A stretch of DNA of 31,916 nt, taken from IMG/VR virus record IMGVR_UViG_3300008952_001260, positions 1-31,916 of that record; one strand, written 5' to 3'. The translations under genes were made by a program, and so were the position numbers. The stretch's first letter is position 1. Each line of letters begins with the position of its first letter. Positions 1-9,589 of the stretch are shown one piece after another. Origin of the DNA: a virus. Under the pieces are notes generated by a model. It was not told the origin of the DNA, did no database searches, and saw only the letters and a program-made list of their open reading frames with translations.

Positions 1-3000
1 AGCTGTGTTTGTTTACCTGTTGTGTAAGAATCATCAGTAAATAAATTTCCTGTACCGTCGCCATGCATTAACAATAATGTATTTCCATCTGTTGTAAACG
101 CTGATGTTGGAGGTGTAAAATTAGCACTATACCTTACTGAATTAGAAATTCTAATTTCATCCAGATAACCATTTAAATATCGTGAATTATATGGAGCTCC
201 ACCAATTCTTAAAACTTGAGTAGTAGTATCAATAGTATCAGCACCTGAATAACTTGCTTCTGAAACTCCATTCAAATAAAGATTCCAATTACTACCGTTT
301 CTAACTATAGCTACATGATACCATGTATCTGTATTTAAGGTTGTTGTACCTTGAATACTCCTTAGATCAGCACCATAATCCCAATAGAACCTTAATTTAT
401 GACCACTATCATCATATAAGTAAAATTCCCAACCACCAGAATATCCCGGACCACCACTAGTCCAATTAGAAGCTATAATTCTATCACCACTTCCAGTATC
501 AGTCTTAATCCATCCTTCCACCGTAAAATTATCAGAACCAAAATTCCAATTAGCATGATTTGCCAGTTGCAAACAATCATCAGTACCATCAAAATAAATT
601 GATGATGTACCAAACTTTTTCTCAACAGGTATATGTTTATTACCAGATTCAGGAGTAATTGTACGACCATAACTACTACTATCTGTGAATGTAGTCGATT
701 CAGAATTTTCGTTTGAATGAATCAAAAGTAAAGTATTAGCATCACTTGTAAAAGCTGTTGTACTTGGTGTAAAATTAGCTGTATAACGAGCAACATCAGA
801 AATACGAATTTCATCAGAATAACCTGAAAAATTTCCTGGCGCTCCGCCACTGCCTATCCAAAGAGGATTTGTAACATTTGTATTCGGACCCATTGTACCA
901 GTAGCCGAAGCTTCAATAGTTCCGTTTATAGCTAGACTCAATTTATTACCTTCTTTAATCATAGCTATATGATACCAAGTATCTACACTAACTTGCGTTG
1001 TAGAATCCATATTAACTCCACCGGCTCCATTCCCACCTCCACAACCAACTTGGATTACATTATTAGTATCTGTTTGCATATAGAAGTTAATATTTCCCCA
1101 TGCATTAGAACCACCATTATGACATATAAGATTCTTTTTGTTACTAAGATCGTCAAAGTTAAACCAACCCTCAACTGTAAAATTTGTTCCAAAATCCCAA
1201 TCAGGTGAGTCTGGAATATTAAGAACACCATTTGAACTAGTGTGTAGTATTGACGAATTACCAATCTTTGCAATATAATTAGAATGTTTAACATCAGCTA
1301 CGGGTGCAATAAGATTACTTTTAACTTCATCCGATGTAAATGTTACACTATTATTTGCTTGATCTCCATGAATTAATAATAATGTTTGATTATCTTTTAC
1401 AAACTTTGTTTTACTTGGTGTGAAGTTAGAAGTATAGCGAGCTACATTTGACACCCGATATTCATCCATATAAGCGTCCAATTCATATTGTGTTGAATGT
1501 GATTTTCCGATTTTTAAAAGAGTATCAGGGAAAGCCATTTTACCAACTTGTGTAGCAGATCCGGAAAGAGCAACACCATCAAGATATACTTTGATATTAC
1601 CACTTCCTGTTCCAGACCTAACAGCTGCTACATGATACCATTGATTAGCACTAAGATTAGAACTATTAAAAGCCGCATTATTTGTACTTGTAGTTCGACC
1701 TTGCCAGTAAAGTTTTGAATCTGCAAGCTCGAATAATATTCCAATATCAGCATGTGCAGAATCAGCTATTGAAGTGGAAAAGATTGAACCTCTACCACCC
1801 GGATGTGATACGTCATTGAAGTAAATCCAAGTTTCAATAGTAAAATCAGATTCAAATTGCCACTTATCTTCTTTAGGTAAAGATAAATAATCACCAGTTC
1901 CATCAAACTTAATTACAGATGAACCAACTGGTGGCGATGAGTCCATATGATTAACATTAGTTACAGTAATAGCATAACCATTGGAGCTACTATCGGTGAA
2001 TACTGTGCTACCATCCGTTGTATCTGATTGAATCAATACAACAGTATTTGAATCATTAGTGAAAGCTTCTGTTGGAGGAGTAAAATTAGCTGTATATCTT
2101 GCACTATCAGACAGTCTAACTTCATCCAGTTTACCACCCCAAGATTCCATAGCACCATAAGAACCTATATACAGAGGAGATGTAACATTAAACCAAGGCG
2201 AAGTATTACTATATTGAAGTTCCTGATTACCGTCAACATAACATTTAATATTATTTGTTCCCGTTCCATTTCTAACCCAAGCTACATGATGCCAATTTCC
2301 ATCATGCAAACCAGTTGGCCCAAATAAACCATTATGGCCAGGTCCTTGAATCATTAATTGACCATTTGAAGAATCACGAAAACCAATCTGTGCGGTTGCA
2401 GTTCCTCGTCTTGAAATTATAGTACCACCTACACCAGAATGATCTGAAGGTACGAAATTAAACCAAAATTCAACAGTAAAATCTCCCGGGAAATTAAAAT
2501 CGGTTGTATGTGCCAATGATAATTCTGAAGCTGCATTAGCACCATTTCCATGAAACTTCATACAAGAAGAACCAATCTTTCCTGAACCACCTGCCAATGC
2601 AGTAGAATACTTAGCATCACCGTGAGGAGTTATAACACTTGCTGTATTTCCAACCGAACTAGCACCTTGTTGATTAGCAAACTCTGCTTTCATCTTAACT
2701 GCTGTACCAGTACCACCTGATAATGTAGTTTTTGGTAATGTAAGTAACTTGGTTGTTCCATCAAATGTAATTGGATTATCATAAGAAGCAGCTTCTGTCC
2801 AGTTAGCACCATCATCACTTGAAAGATGAACTTTCAAATCAGTACCGATTGTAGATGCATTATCTGTCGCATCAGAATACATCATTATACCAGATACTTC
2901 ACTAACTGTTGCATCAGCTGTTGTTGATGTTGAAATTAAAGTTCCTACTGTATTAGTTGTTGATGATGATACTGTATAATCACTTAGAACCGGTGGTGTA

Positions 3001-6000
3001 AAATTAGCACTCCATCTTGCTATCGTACTCATTCTCGGCATTTGAATATAACCATTCCAAGAATATGAAGTTGAACCACCACCCGGCCTAAAAGGGTAAT
3101 TAGCATCAGAAGCAGGGCGAGAAGATGAAGATAAACTCATATCATTTACTCCATCTATATATGTTTTCCATGAACTTCCATCCACTACTAGGGCAACATG
3201 ATGCCACTCATTATCTGATACCACTATTGAGCCTGTTGAGTTGAAATCCCAACCACCCAAACTACTACTCATTAAAATACGAACCTTGCCGCCGTTTGAA
3301 ACCATAAATCGTATGCAATCGTAAGACCCTGATCCCTGCTTATTAAACATATCTTGTGAATCAGTTGCCGATGTTTTAATCCAACAATCGTAAGTCCAAC
3401 TGTTTGATGCAAGCCAGGGTTGAGTGTCCGCATGAGGAATTGTTAGTTGATCCCCCGTAGAGCTGGTTGAACCATCAAAATAAATACTTGAAGTACCAAA
3501 TTTAGCTGCACCAGTATCCCAACGCACACCGTCAACAACAGTTACGGTCAAAGGGCTTGATGATTGATCTGTAAAAGTTTGCGAACCGTTTGCTTCTGTT
3601 GTTTGACCAAGCAAAAAGAGGTTGTCAGAGTCAGGCGTCGATGTCTGAATTGTAGTAGATATATACTCATTAGTTGTATCTCTCTTAACACCAATAGAAC
3701 CTGTGTTTGGTGTATCTGGTATCTGAGCTGCAGCCTCACCATGAAGTAATAACTTTGTATTTGCATCTGGTACAAAGACAGTTGTTTGAGGTGTAAAATC
3801 AGCAGTATATCTTGCGACATCACTAACTCTAATTTCATCCATAGAACCTTTTACAGGAAAACCTTGTCCTCCTTCATCATATCCAACCCAAATATTTTTA
3901 GATGTATCATTTACATCTCCCGTTTCAGCTTGAGTACCATCAGCCTTACCATTTAGATAATATGTCATTTGTCCACTAGCACGAACTAAAGCTATATGAT
4001 GCCATGTGTCTAAAGCCATTCCAGTAGAAGTTGTCAATAAAGTGCCACTATCAACTTTAATATGCATGGTTGGAGGATTGGCATTTGTTGTTTGGATTAC
4101 TATACCACCACCACTACCATAATTTTGATCCCAAAGTGTATGATGATGAGAACCAGTATTAAATCTTGCCCAAAATTCGATTGTCCAATCTCCGGTTCCA
4201 AAATGGAAATCAGAATGATTTGTTATATAAAAATATTTATTAGTAGCATTACTAAAATCCATAGCAGATGCTGCTACTTTACTTAGAAGCTCATGCTTTA
4301 CACCTCCACTTCCAGAATTAGCAGTATTAGAAATAGGATGTGCAGAACTACTACTATCAGTAAATCCATCACCTTCAAAAAATTTAAGTTCCGCAATAAC
4401 CCATGAACTACTGACACCCATATCTGCATTAGCCAATAACGACCAGTATCTATGAGAACCCGCTCCAGACGTTACCGATAAAAATTGTTCAGTAGAACTA
4501 TAAGTTGTAGATAATGCAACTGTTTGATGGTTTGTCCAGCTAGTACCATCATCCGAATAACGCACTTTGACAGAGGATATCCAATTATCACTATTCCCAT
4601 TTTGCCTTCCCAAAATCGAAAACGCACTCATCTCAAAAGCATTTCCTGCCCCAGCATCATAACCAATATAACTGATACCAGTTCCTTCAGCTGCAGTTTC
4701 ATCAGAACACCAATAAGTACCTGTATCATTATCAAAAGCTTTTGAGGCAGTATTGCTACCAGCGTGACTATAAGATAAAGCCGTTCCTCCTAATGAAGTC
4801 TCTGTTAATGGATTAGTAGTATCAGAATGAACCAAAAGTTTTGTATTGGCATCACTAGTAAATTTTGTTGTTTGAGGTGTAAAGTTAGCTGTATATCTTG
4901 CAACATTAGAAACACGAATTTCATCAAACAGAGTTCCATCTTGAACTTCTTTGTTTCCACCTCCATTGGTTTGTTGCTTTCCAAGATATAAAGGCGCACT
5001 AACATTTCTTACATCTAAATCAGCCTTAATCTTTTTTGCTTCTAATGTTCCATCTAAATAACCATAGATAGCATCACCATATCTAACAAGAGCAAGATGA
5101 TGCCAGTTATCATCAAGAATATTTATCGAGGAATTTATATCACTTCCACTAGCACCAAAAGCTGCACCTGTACCTCCATTATGTCCAACATAAGCTTGCA
5201 ATCTACCACTACTATCTGTATTAATCTGCCATCCTATATCTGACCATCCACCATCAGCAGCATTACCTAAAATTCCAGAACCAGCTGTTACACCTGAAGC
5301 TTTATACCAAAGTTCTACTGTAAAATCATTAGTTCCAAATTCCCAATCAGTATGGTCAGGTATAGATAAATGACTAGTACCATCAAATTTAATTACTGAT
5401 GCACTATCAGTAATAACACTACCAATCAATGCAGGTCCACCATTACCCATGTTTAATGTATGACTACTGCCACTATGATCTTCTAAAGTTCCTGCGGCAC
5501 TAAATCCTGATACACCATTATACGGAAGCCAACCAGTATCATCTTCAAAGTGGTCATAATATGATTGTACCAAATTCATTTTTGTTTTGTTTTCAAGATT
5601 CATCCAATGCATACCAACTGAATTTAAGGCATGCCATTGAGGCGTTACATCACTAGTAAACGAATTAGGTAAAGACCCAGTAAGTTTACCAGCATCCAAT
5701 GAAACGATCTTAGAATTGGTTAATGTATGTCCAGAAGGAAGGACACCTTCAGTTGCTTGAAGTCGTAGAAAAAGAATAAATATTTCAGTACCAGCTACAG
5801 GAGCTTCATCAAAAGTCAATGTTGTTCCAGACACCGTATAATCGGTCGTAGGTATTTGAGTAATACCATTCAACGATACCATAATTTCTTCTGGATTTGT
5901 AACAGAATTATTTAATGTAACTGGTGTAGTTGTTGCATTACCAGTACCTCTTTGATATTCAACATAGTCTAATGCTTTAACAGTTGTTAAATGTAATTCT

Positions 6001-6230
6001 CTTTCAATAAAAACAACGAATGTTGCTTGAGTTGGTGCTGAAGCAAAAACAATGTTTTTACCATTAACAGTAAAAGCAACGCCTGGCTCTTGAATAATAC
6101 CACCAACTGAAACAACCAAACCATTCTCTGCTGAATAATAGTCTAGCTCAAACGTAGTAGTTACACTATCAAATGCTAGAGTCTGTTTTTCAAGAACACC
6201 GCCTTCAATGTCTTGTCCTATATAAGCCAT
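1..6230 (-). CDS. Giant tail fibre/adhesin with tandem LamG-like domains (3' end beyond the window)
   Basis: A single reading frame stays open from the ATG at 6230 to the left edge, giving 2076 complete codons and no stop, so the C-terminus is missing. The start follows a strong GGAAGGGA ribosome site and begins MAYIG, as does the next gene upstream. Residues 1-165 are two beta modules (ending near 'GTTLTFDEAPVAG') homologous to the 689-residue fibre. Then come LamG/concanavalin-like domains at roughly residues 257-477, 633-847, 900-1077, 1213-1403, 1430-1620, 1657-1837 and 1863-2053. Most of these carry 'KFDGT..L.IP', 'W.FG..DFTVE.W', 'WYHVA.VR.G', 'LNG' and 'DEIRVSNVARYTANFTP'. A discoidin-like domain with 'YW' and 'KFFEG' strands lies near 487-620, and a module shared with the neighbouring fibre lies near 1087-1187. 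LamG and discoidin folds usually bind sugars or proteins, so host-surface binding is inferred. Frame continuity was read by eye along the gene and re-checked at several points. Confidence 0.85.
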   Translation of the reverse strand, partial: MAYIGQDIEGGVLEKQTLAFDSVTTTFELDYYSAENGLVVSVGGIIQEPGVAFTVNGKNIVFASAPTQATFVVFIERELHLTTVKALDYVEYQRGTGNATTTPVTLNNSVTNPEEIMVSLNGITQIPTTDYTVSGTTLTFDEAPVAGTEIFILFLRLQATEGVLPSGHTLTNSKIVSLDAGKLTGSLPNSFTSDVTPQWHALNSVGMHWMNLENKTKMNLVQSYYDHFEDDTGWLPYNGVSGFSAAGTLEDHSGSSHTLNMGNGGPALIGSVITDSASVIKFDGTSHLSIPDHTDWEFGTNDFTVELWYKASGVTAGSGILGNAADGGWSDIGWQINTDSSGRLQAYVGHNGGTGAAFGASGSDINSSINILDDNWHHLALVRYGDAIYGYLDGTLEAKKIKADLDVRNVSAPLYLGKQQTNGGGNKEVQDGTLFDEIRVSNVARYTANFTPQTTKFTSDANTKLLVHSDTTNPLTETSLGGTALSYSHAGSNTASKAFDNDTGTYWCSDETAAEGTGISYIGYDAGAGNAFEMSAFSILGRQNGNSDNWISSVKVRYSDDGTSWTNHQTVALSTTYSSTEQFLSVTSGAGSHRYWSLLANADMGVSSSWVIAELKFFEGDGFTDSSSSAHPISNTANSGSGGVKHELLSKVAASAMDFSNATNKYFYITNHSDFHFGTGDWTIEFWARFNTGSHHHTLWDQNYGSGGGIVIQTTNANPPTMHIKVDSGTLLTTSTGMALDTWHHIALVRASGQMTYYLNGKADGTQAETGDVNDTSKNIWVGYDEGGQGFPVKGSMDEIRVSDVARYTADFTPQTTVFVPDANTKLLLHGEAAAQIPDTPNTGSIGVKRDTTNEYISTTIQTSTPDSDNLFLLGQTTEANGSQTFTDQSSSPLTVTVVDGVRWDTGAAKFGTSSIYFDGSTSSTGDQLTIPHADTQPWLASNSWTYDCWIKTSATDSQDMFNKQGSGSYDCIRFMVSNGGKVRILMSSSLGGWDFNSTGSIVVSDNEWHHVALVVDGSSWKTYIDGVNDMSLSSSSRPASDANYPFRPGGGSTSYSWNGYIQMPRMSTIARWSANFTPPVLSDYTVSSSTTNTVGTLISTSTTADATVSEVSGIMMYSDATDNASTIGTDLKVHLSSDDGANWTEAASYDNPITFDGTTKLLTLPKTTLSGGTGTAVKMKAEFANQQGASSVGNTASVITPHGDAKYSTALAGGSGKIGSSCMKFHGNGANAASELSLAHTTDFNFPGDFTVEFWFNFVPSDHSGVGGTIISRRGTATAQIGFRDSSNGQLMIQGPGHNGLFGPTGLHDGNWHHVAWVRNGTGTNNIKCYVDGNQELQYSNTSPWFNVTSPLYIGSYGAMESWGGKLDEVRLSDSARYTANFTPPTEAFTNDSNTVVLIQSDTTDGSTVFTDSSSNGYAITVTNVNHMDSSPPVGSSVIKFDGTGDYLSLPKEDKWQFESDFTIETWIYFNDVSHPGGRGSIFSTSIADSAHADIGILFELADSKLYWQGRTTSTNNAAFNSSNLSANQWYHVAAVRSGTGSGNIKVYLDGVALSGSATQVGKMAFPDTLLKIGKSHSTQYELDAYMDEYRVSNVARYTSNFTPSKTKFVKDNQTLLLIHGDQANNSVTFTSDEVKSNLIAPVADVKHSNYIAKIGNSSILHTSSNGVLNIPDSPDWDFGTNFTVEGWFNFDDLSNKKNLICHNGGSNAWGNINFYMQTDTNNVIQVGCGGGNGAGGVNMDSTTQVSVDTWYHIAMIKEGNKLSLAINGTIEASATGTMGPNTNVTNPLWIGSGGAPGNFSGYSDEIRISDVARYTANFTPSTTAFTSDANTLLLIHSNENSESTTFTDSSSYGRTITPESGNKHIPVEKKFGTSSIYFDGTDDCLQLANHANWNFGSDNFTVEGWIKTDTGSGDRIIASNWTSGGPGYSGGWEFYLYDDSGHKLRFYWDYGADLRSIQGTTTLNTDTWYHVAIVRNGSNWNLYLNGVSEASYSGADTIDTTTQVLRIGGAPYNSRYLNGYLDEIRISNSVRYSANFTPPTSAFTTDGNTLLLMHGDGTGNLFTDDSYTTGKQTQ
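2670..2970 (-). repeat. Shared fibre module, copy in the giant fibre
   Basis: Residues about 1087-1187 of the giant fibre ('GTLISTSTTADATVS', 'SSDDGANWTEAASYDN', 'GGTGTAVKMKAEFANQ') match residues 416-513 of the 689-residue fibre. The match is also strong in DNA: 34 bases at 2791-2824 are identical to 6900-6933, and a further long near-identical block lies at about 2680-2730 versus 6795-6840. Confidence 0.8.
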
Positions 6231-6247
6231 TTATTGTCCCTTCCGTA

Positions 6248-8317
6248 TTAATAATTGACCGCCCAACCATGTAGGCGTTGTACTTTACCATCTACTGCTG
6301 GAGTTGATTCATAAAATTCTACTTCAGCAACATACATATCCACATATTGACCAGCTATGATAGCAACCCAAATATATTGGTATTGAGTTGCAGTTATACC
6401 AGACATCAACTCTCTAGGGTCGCCAGAATATGGAGCTGTTGTCCCAGTAGCTATCGTACCTACGAGTGTTCCATCTGTAGCATTAGCTGGTGCAGTATTT
6501 GAACCATATAGTCTTATATCAAAAGTATGACTATTATTGTTTATATATCCAGTATTAGTTGCTGCCCATATTTTTACACCACTAATTATTTTGCCATTAC
6601 CACTTCCCCAGTCTTTTCCGAGAAAACCAGTTGTTCCTCCTCTATGTGGAGAAGCACCACTAGCTGCATTTTGAGTACCATCAAAAGCATTACCAATAGC
6701 TACACCAGTTGTAAAATCACCTATAATTGTTCCTGTTGCTTGTGCAACCATCCCAGTTTGTCCAGCTTGTCCTGCTGCCTGATTTGCCCATTCGGCTTTC
6801 ATCTTAACTGCTGTACCAGTACCACCTGTTAATGTAGTTGATCCAAGAGGAACCATTTTTACATTACCAGAAAATCCCATTGAATTTCCATAAGAAGAAG
6901 CTTCTGTCCAGTTAGCACCATCATCACTTGAAAAATAAATTTTTAAGTCCGTTCCTAATGTTCCTGTACCTTCTGCATCTTCATAGAGCATAACACCAGA
7001 TGCTGTAGAAACAGTATTAGCTGCTGTGGATGCTTTAGAAATGAGTGTACCTGTTGCATTTGTTGTTGAAACCATACTTGCTTCTTCAAATTCCCATTCT
7101 GTCATTCGTGAATATGTATTACCGGGCGCGCCATTAACTATTCCACTAACACCAAGTACCTGATAATAACGCCATGCACTCGTATTTGCACTTAGCTCAG
7201 TTAAAGTATTAACATTTGCACCACCCAATGTAAAACTACTACCTATATCTGTCCAAGTAGTAGCATCATTAGAAACTTGCCATTTCCAATCACCATGAGG
7301 ATTTATCGAACCCGCCTGATACAATTTAGCCTCTTTAATTACTTTATGATTTGCAGTATCAGCTCCGTAATCAAATCTAATATATTTACCAGTAACATCT
7401 TGATTATCATACGGTAACCATCCATTTGTATTGTTATCAGCATTTGTACCATCAAGCAAATTTGTAACTACACCATTTCCAGAATCGTTCAAGGTACTTG
7501 TAGCAGTAATTGTACTTCTTCTATCACCAGTAACATAGGCAGCATTACCGACTGTTTCTGATGCTGAAGCAACATACTCACCAGCTGTATCACGGTCAAC
7601 ATCAGTTTCCGTCAAGATTCCACTATCATCTTGAAAAACATCAATATATGCTTCTGGTAAATTATATGCTATTTTATTTTCAGATGTACCAACGTGCAAA
7701 GCAAGACTTGCAATAGACTGATCTAATGTTGTCGTATTAACACCCATGCTACCTGGCAAACTACCAGTAAGTTTAGAAGCATCCATACTAACAATATGTG
7801 CATTTGTTACTGAAGCATCATTAACTGCAAATGCCTGTGCTTGATTTGCTAGATGATAAACAAGAATGGCCACTCCATTTGGAACGGCCTCGTTGAATGT
7901 TAATGTTGTACCATTAACCGTATAATCTGTCTCAGGTGTTTGTGTAACACCATTTAACATAACCATAATACTTTGTGCATTATTGGCTGCGGCACTAAGC
8001 GTTACTGGTGTTGTTGTATTATTACCTGTTCCAGATTGATATGTAATACTTTCTCTTGTAGCACCTGCTATCAACTCTTTACCCAAATATATCACATAAA
8101 CAATATTTCCTGTTACTGGAGCCTCGGAAAAAGTTAATGTTGTTCCAGATGCCGTATATGCTACATCAGGTTCTTGAATAACACCACCAACTGAAACCAA
8201 TAAGCTCTTTGCGTCTTTAACTGTGGTATTCAACGTGAATACTGTGGTTGAGCTATTGGCTGTGAAGGATTGTTTATCCAATGTGCCGTATTGAATATCT
8301 CTACCTATATAAGCCAT
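6248..8317 (-). CDS. Tail fibre protein with discoidin-like (F5/8 type C) domains
   Basis: This 689-residue protein is probably a tail fibre or tail-tip adhesin. Residues 1-80 and 85-160 are two related beta modules (each with 'GTTLTF.EA'), and they match the start of the giant fibre next door. Residues 165-195 contain 'MDASKLTGSLPGS', a short linker also found in other fibres here. Residues 265-412 look like a galactose-binding discoidin domain ('NLLDG', 'YIRFDYG', 'KWQVSNDATTW', 'WRYYQV', 'EWEFEE'). Residues 416-513 are a module nearly identical to one in the giant fibre. Residues 525-680 form a second discoidin-like domain ('NAFDGTQN', 'ISGVKIW', 'YVAEVEFYES'). The ATG is preceded by AAAGGAT. 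It lies 17 bases upstream of the giant fibre, so both are probably co-translated. Fold assignments are from pattern recognition only. Confidence 0.75.
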   Translation of the reverse strand: MAYIGRDIQYGTLDKQSFTANSSTTVFTLNTTVKDAKSLLVSVGGVIQEPDVAYTASGTTLTFSEAPVTGNIVYVIYLGKELIAGATRESITYQSGTGNNTTTPVTLSAAANNAQSIMVMLNGVTQTPETDYTVNGTTLTFNEAVPNGVAILVYHLANQAQAFAVNDASVTNAHIVSMDASKLTGSLPGSMGVNTTTLDQSIASLALHVGTSENKIAYNLPEAYIDVFQDDSGILTETDVDRDTAGEYVASASETVGNAAYVTGDRRSTITATSTLNDSGNGVVTNLLDGTNADNNTNGWLPYDNQDVTGKYIRFDYGADTANHKVIKEAKLYQAGSINPHGDWKWQVSNDATTWTDIGSSFTLGGANVNTLTELSANTSAWRYYQVLGVSGIVNGAPGNTYSRMTEWEFEEASMVSTTNATGTLISKASTAANTVSTASGVMLYEDAEGTGTLGTDLKIYFSSDDGANWTEASSYGNSMGFSGNVKMVPLGSTTLTGGTGTAVKMKAEWANQAAGQAGQTGMVAQATGTIIGDFTTGVAIGNAFDGTQNAASGASPHRGGTTGFLGKDWGSGNGKIISGVKIWAATNTGYINNNSHTFDIRLYGSNTAPANATDGTLVGTIATGTTAPYSGDPRELMSGITATQYQYIWVAIIAGQYVDMYVAEVEFYESTPAVDGKVQRLHGWAVNY
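6779..7070 (-). repeat. Shared fibre module, copy in the 689-residue fibre
   Basis: This is the second copy of the module at 2670-2970, with 'GTLISKASTAANTVS', 'SSDDGANWTEASSYGN' and 'GGTGTAVKMKAEWANQ'. In both proteins it follows a carbohydrate-binding-type domain and precedes another, so it may be a hinge or spacer. The closeness of the DNA suggests recent duplication or gene conversion. Confidence 0.8.
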
Positions 8318-8363
8318 TTAAATTATCCTTTATTAATTATTATTGATTATCCGTTAAATGAGA

Positions 8364-8687
8364 TTAATTAACATCTTCCAAGATTGAACAGACAACATCA
8401 CAAGCACCAGAAGCCGTTACACGAATACTATCGTTACGCTCAAGGATAATTTTCTGTCCTGAGATTACTTGTAGTGAACTACCGGAAGGGATTGGAGCAT
8501 CTTTAACAATAAACGCATCTGTACCAGCTGAATTATCAAGAACCTCAGCAGAAGCAGTTACTGCACTAGATGTTGTATTTGAAATATCCAATTCAAGAAT
8601 AATACTGTCTTTTGATGCGGGAGCTGTGTAAACTGTTGCCGCCGTGGTTACACCTACTGATTGTACGCCTTTAAAATCATTAGCCAT
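8364..8687 (-). CDS. Small beta-rich putative virion protein
   Basis: This 107-residue protein has no motif I can assign to an activity. It is rich in Thr, Ser, Ala and Val with alternating hydrophobic positions, which predicts an all-beta fold. Landmarks are 'TVYTAPASKDSIILELDISN' near residues 18-37 and 'KIILERNDSIRV' near 79-90. Short proteins of this pattern occur among tail genes of marine phages and are usually left as hypothetical. It is the first gene after the largest intergenic gap here (128 bases), which carries a T4-type late promoter octamer. It is followed 46 bases later by the 689-residue fibre. A minor structural or fibre-associated role is inferred from position only. The ATG follows an AAAAAAGGAAC ribosome site. 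Confidence 0.65.
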   Translation of the reverse strand: MANDFKGVQSVGVTTAATVYTAPASKDSIILELDISNTTSSAVTASAEVLDNSAGTDAFIVKDAPIPSGSSLQVISGQKIILERNDSIRVTASGACDVVCSILEDVN

Positions 8688-8759
8688 TTTTTTGTTCCTT
8701 TTTTATAGATATGTTATTAACAGATGGTTAGTGTTACGGAGTTTTACGACTCATACCAA

Positions 8760-8767
8760 TATTTATA
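8760..8767 (-). promoter_or_regulatory. Putative T4-type late promoter (TATAAATA)
   Basis: The coding strand reads TATAAATA, an exact match to the T4 late -10 octamer recognised by the phage sigma factor gp55 with the sliding clamp. It lies 73 bases upstream of the ATG at 8687, in the only sizeable intergenic gap of the fibre region. It would drive the 107-residue protein and the two large fibres. AT-rich DNA makes chance matches possible. Confidence 0.6.
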
Positions 8768-8815
8768 ATTCTACACCACTAGAAAATCATTATATAACAA
8801 ATTAATTTATTTTTT

Positions 8816-9574
8816 TTAACCTAAAGCTATTGCCATGCCTACTGCAAAGCCTTCTGAAGCACCGCTAATAGATAATACTGTATTTACCCATCTATTACTT
8901 GCTAAATCATACTGTAATATATCATTATTAGCAGGATTAGTAATATTAGTAGGTAATTGTGATGATGCACTAGTAGATACTTGAGCATCAACATATGATG
9001 TTGTTGCAACTTTTGTAGAGTTATCTCCACTTGTTTGTGTTACTGCTGTCGTTTCACTAGCTATAGAACCAACTAATTGACCCTGTAAACTGGTAGTTGC
9101 AATAACATCTGTTGCGTTAATTGTCGTTCCATTGACATTAGTAGCACTTAAAGTGCCACCAGTAAACGTACCATCACCAGTTATATTGATAGTACCAGTT
9201 CCTGTAACAACTTTTCCATTTAAATCTAAATCACCACCGAGTTGTGGTGTCTGGTCGGTTGATACTTCTATTGTTCCTGTGAACGTCTGAGCCGTAATAG
9301 TACCCGTTACAGTAATATTTGATGCGCCACTACCATTATTTATAATATTAAAATCATTCAGGTCTAAGTGGCCACCGAGCTGAGGAGTAGTATCATCAAT
9401 AACATTTTCCATATCATCACTATCACTAGCAACGATTTCATTGATAGCATCCACAAGACTACCTTTAGCTGTAGTAGATAATGAAGTCAAATCACCATTT
9501 TGTGATCCAAGGCTATTGGTCTTTACTCTCCATTGCTCAAAAGTATCTGATAAATTTATCGTTACGGTTGACAT
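8816..9574 (-). CDS. Putative short tail fibre or fibre-associated protein
   Basis: This 252-residue protein is low in charged residues and rich in Thr, Asn, Gly and Ser. 'TPQLGG.LDLN' appears twice (near residues 63-73 and 107-118), followed by repeating beta segments such as 'GTGTINITGDGTFTGGTLSA'. 'STKVATTSYVDAQ' near residues 186-198 is a sequence type common before the shaft or tip of phage tail fibres. The C-terminus ends in a hydrophobic 'GFAVGMAIALG'. The 'TTPQLGG' element also appears in the 523-residue fibre at 15632-17203. The start follows an AGGAGT ribosome site. A fibrous trimeric structural role is inferred; I see no enzymatic motif. A 128-base gap follows the stop. Confidence 0.65.
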   Translation of the reverse strand: MSTVTINLSDTFEQWRVKTNSLGSQNGDLTSLSTTAKGSLVDAINEIVASDSDDMENVIDDTTPQLGGHLDLNDFNIINNGSGASNITVTGTITAQTFTGTIEVSTDQTPQLGGDLDLNGKVVTGTGTINITGDGTFTGGTLSATNVNGTTINATDVIATTSLQGQLVGSIASETTAVTQTSGDNSTKVATTSYVDAQVSTSASSQLPTNITNPANNDILQYDLASNRWVNTVLSISGASEGFAVGMAIALG

Positions 9575-9589
9575 TTTTATTGTTACTCC

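Noticed and set aside
1-6230. Broken or frameshifted remnant gene at the left end
   Set aside because: The minus-strand frame from 6230 shows no stop where I translated it, and the same frame holds at the repeated check points. It only lacks an end because of the window edge.
8688-8815. Hairpin terminator after the 252-residue gene
   Set aside because: The best stem I could find is four base pairs (GAGT/ACTC) with a six-base loop and no following T-run on the coding strand, which is too weak to call.
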